NCBI GenBank assembly: GCA_025345505.1
Contig: JANVCC010000152.1
Span: forward strand, 1,931,318-1,995,317
Direction: 5' to 3'
Source: Todiramphus chloris collaris
Taxonomy: Eukaryota > Chordata > Aves > Coraciiformes > Alcedinidae
DNA: 64,000 bases
Both the position numbers and the translations under genes were made by a program. Positions 63,383 through 64,000 of this stretch are shown here, in pieces. Positions within the stretch are counted from its first letter, which is position 1, and each line of letters opens with the position of its first letter. A model generated the notes under the pieces. It searched no databases. It saw only the letters and a list, made by a program, of their open reading frames with translations, and was not told where the DNA came from.

Positions 63383-64000
63383 GTGAGTATAAAAAAAATT
63401 TCTTATCTTTCAGTGTGCAAGTTACATTTGTTGCATGTAGCAGTTGTTCTCTTACAGATATGTATTCACTGACAATCTTTGAAAGACAGAATTATCTTCT
63501 ATTTAATCGTGGCATTTTAATTTAAGGAGATGTCTTAAAATGTGAGGCATACTTAAACATGGACTTTTACAGTACTTTGAAAGAAAGGCTAATATTGCTG
63601 TACTTAAAAATATGTATTGTAATGACTTGGAGTCCTTGAGTGGAAGAATGTGTCAATTTTTATGGGTTGCACACAGAACTTCAAGGTTTTAATCTGTGGT
63701 CAGTCTTTTTATTGGAAAAGAAAAATGGTTAAAATAGCAATGTTTATTCCTAGTGTTTCTCCAGTACAACCAGGAAAAATTTATTCTTTAAGAATACATA
63801 TTACAGACTTCCATCTCCTGAGAAGTTGAATAGTTGCTGCATTTTCTGTGTTGCTGCTGTTTTTTATATTTGGAGGTATTTCATAATGGAATAATTAAAC
63901 CGATGGTTGAAAAAAAAAATTGCATCTAGAATCCTTTACATTTTTCTTCCTTATGATTTTGAAAAGTGATAAGTGATAGACATTGTTGCACACACAGTGT

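Overview
This window reads as nuclear DNA of a bird. Three observations support that: many CR1 LINE fragments ending in the avian-type ATTCTATG octamer tail, solo LTRs of the avian TGTCCTGGTTT-type endogenous retrovirus class, and one intron-containing vertebrate gene with a close fit to SLC36A4 (PAT4). The order or species cannot be resolved from sequence alone.

Layout. Bases 1 to about 37,100 are intergenic and hold no exon I can recognise on either strand. They carry CR1 copies from several subfamilies, LTR pieces (three with usable target-site duplications), a head-to-head LTR composite at about 29.5-30.7 kb, and a weak candidate for a decayed retroviral pol/integrase remnant near 12.1-12.4 kb. 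A CpG island at about 37.1-37.95 kb holds the promoter and first coding exon of SLC36A4 on the + strand. The last intergenic CR1 stops about 270 bp before the start codon.

From 37,366 to 63,382 the window contains seven coding exons of SLC36A4. They join in frame into 247 codons, from the start methionine through about five transmembrane segments. Every junction has AG/GT borders. The remaining exons lie beyond the right edge. Introns 1 and 6 are about 10 kb each and hold most of the repeats. Intron 1 has a cluster of CR1 pieces and a 12-bp tandem array interrupted by an assembly gap. Intron 6 has an ancient rearranged CR1, a complete solo LTR with a perfect 5-bp target duplication, and more CR1. 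Introns 2-5 are short and nearly free of recognisable repeats.

I found no CRISPR array, rRNA or tRNA gene, operon, or undescribed molecular system. The interesting items are structural: inverted repeat pairs, LTR composites, a mis-sized gap in a tandem array, and a slippage-prone splice acceptor. Repeat family names rest on recognising sequence features, not on a database search.
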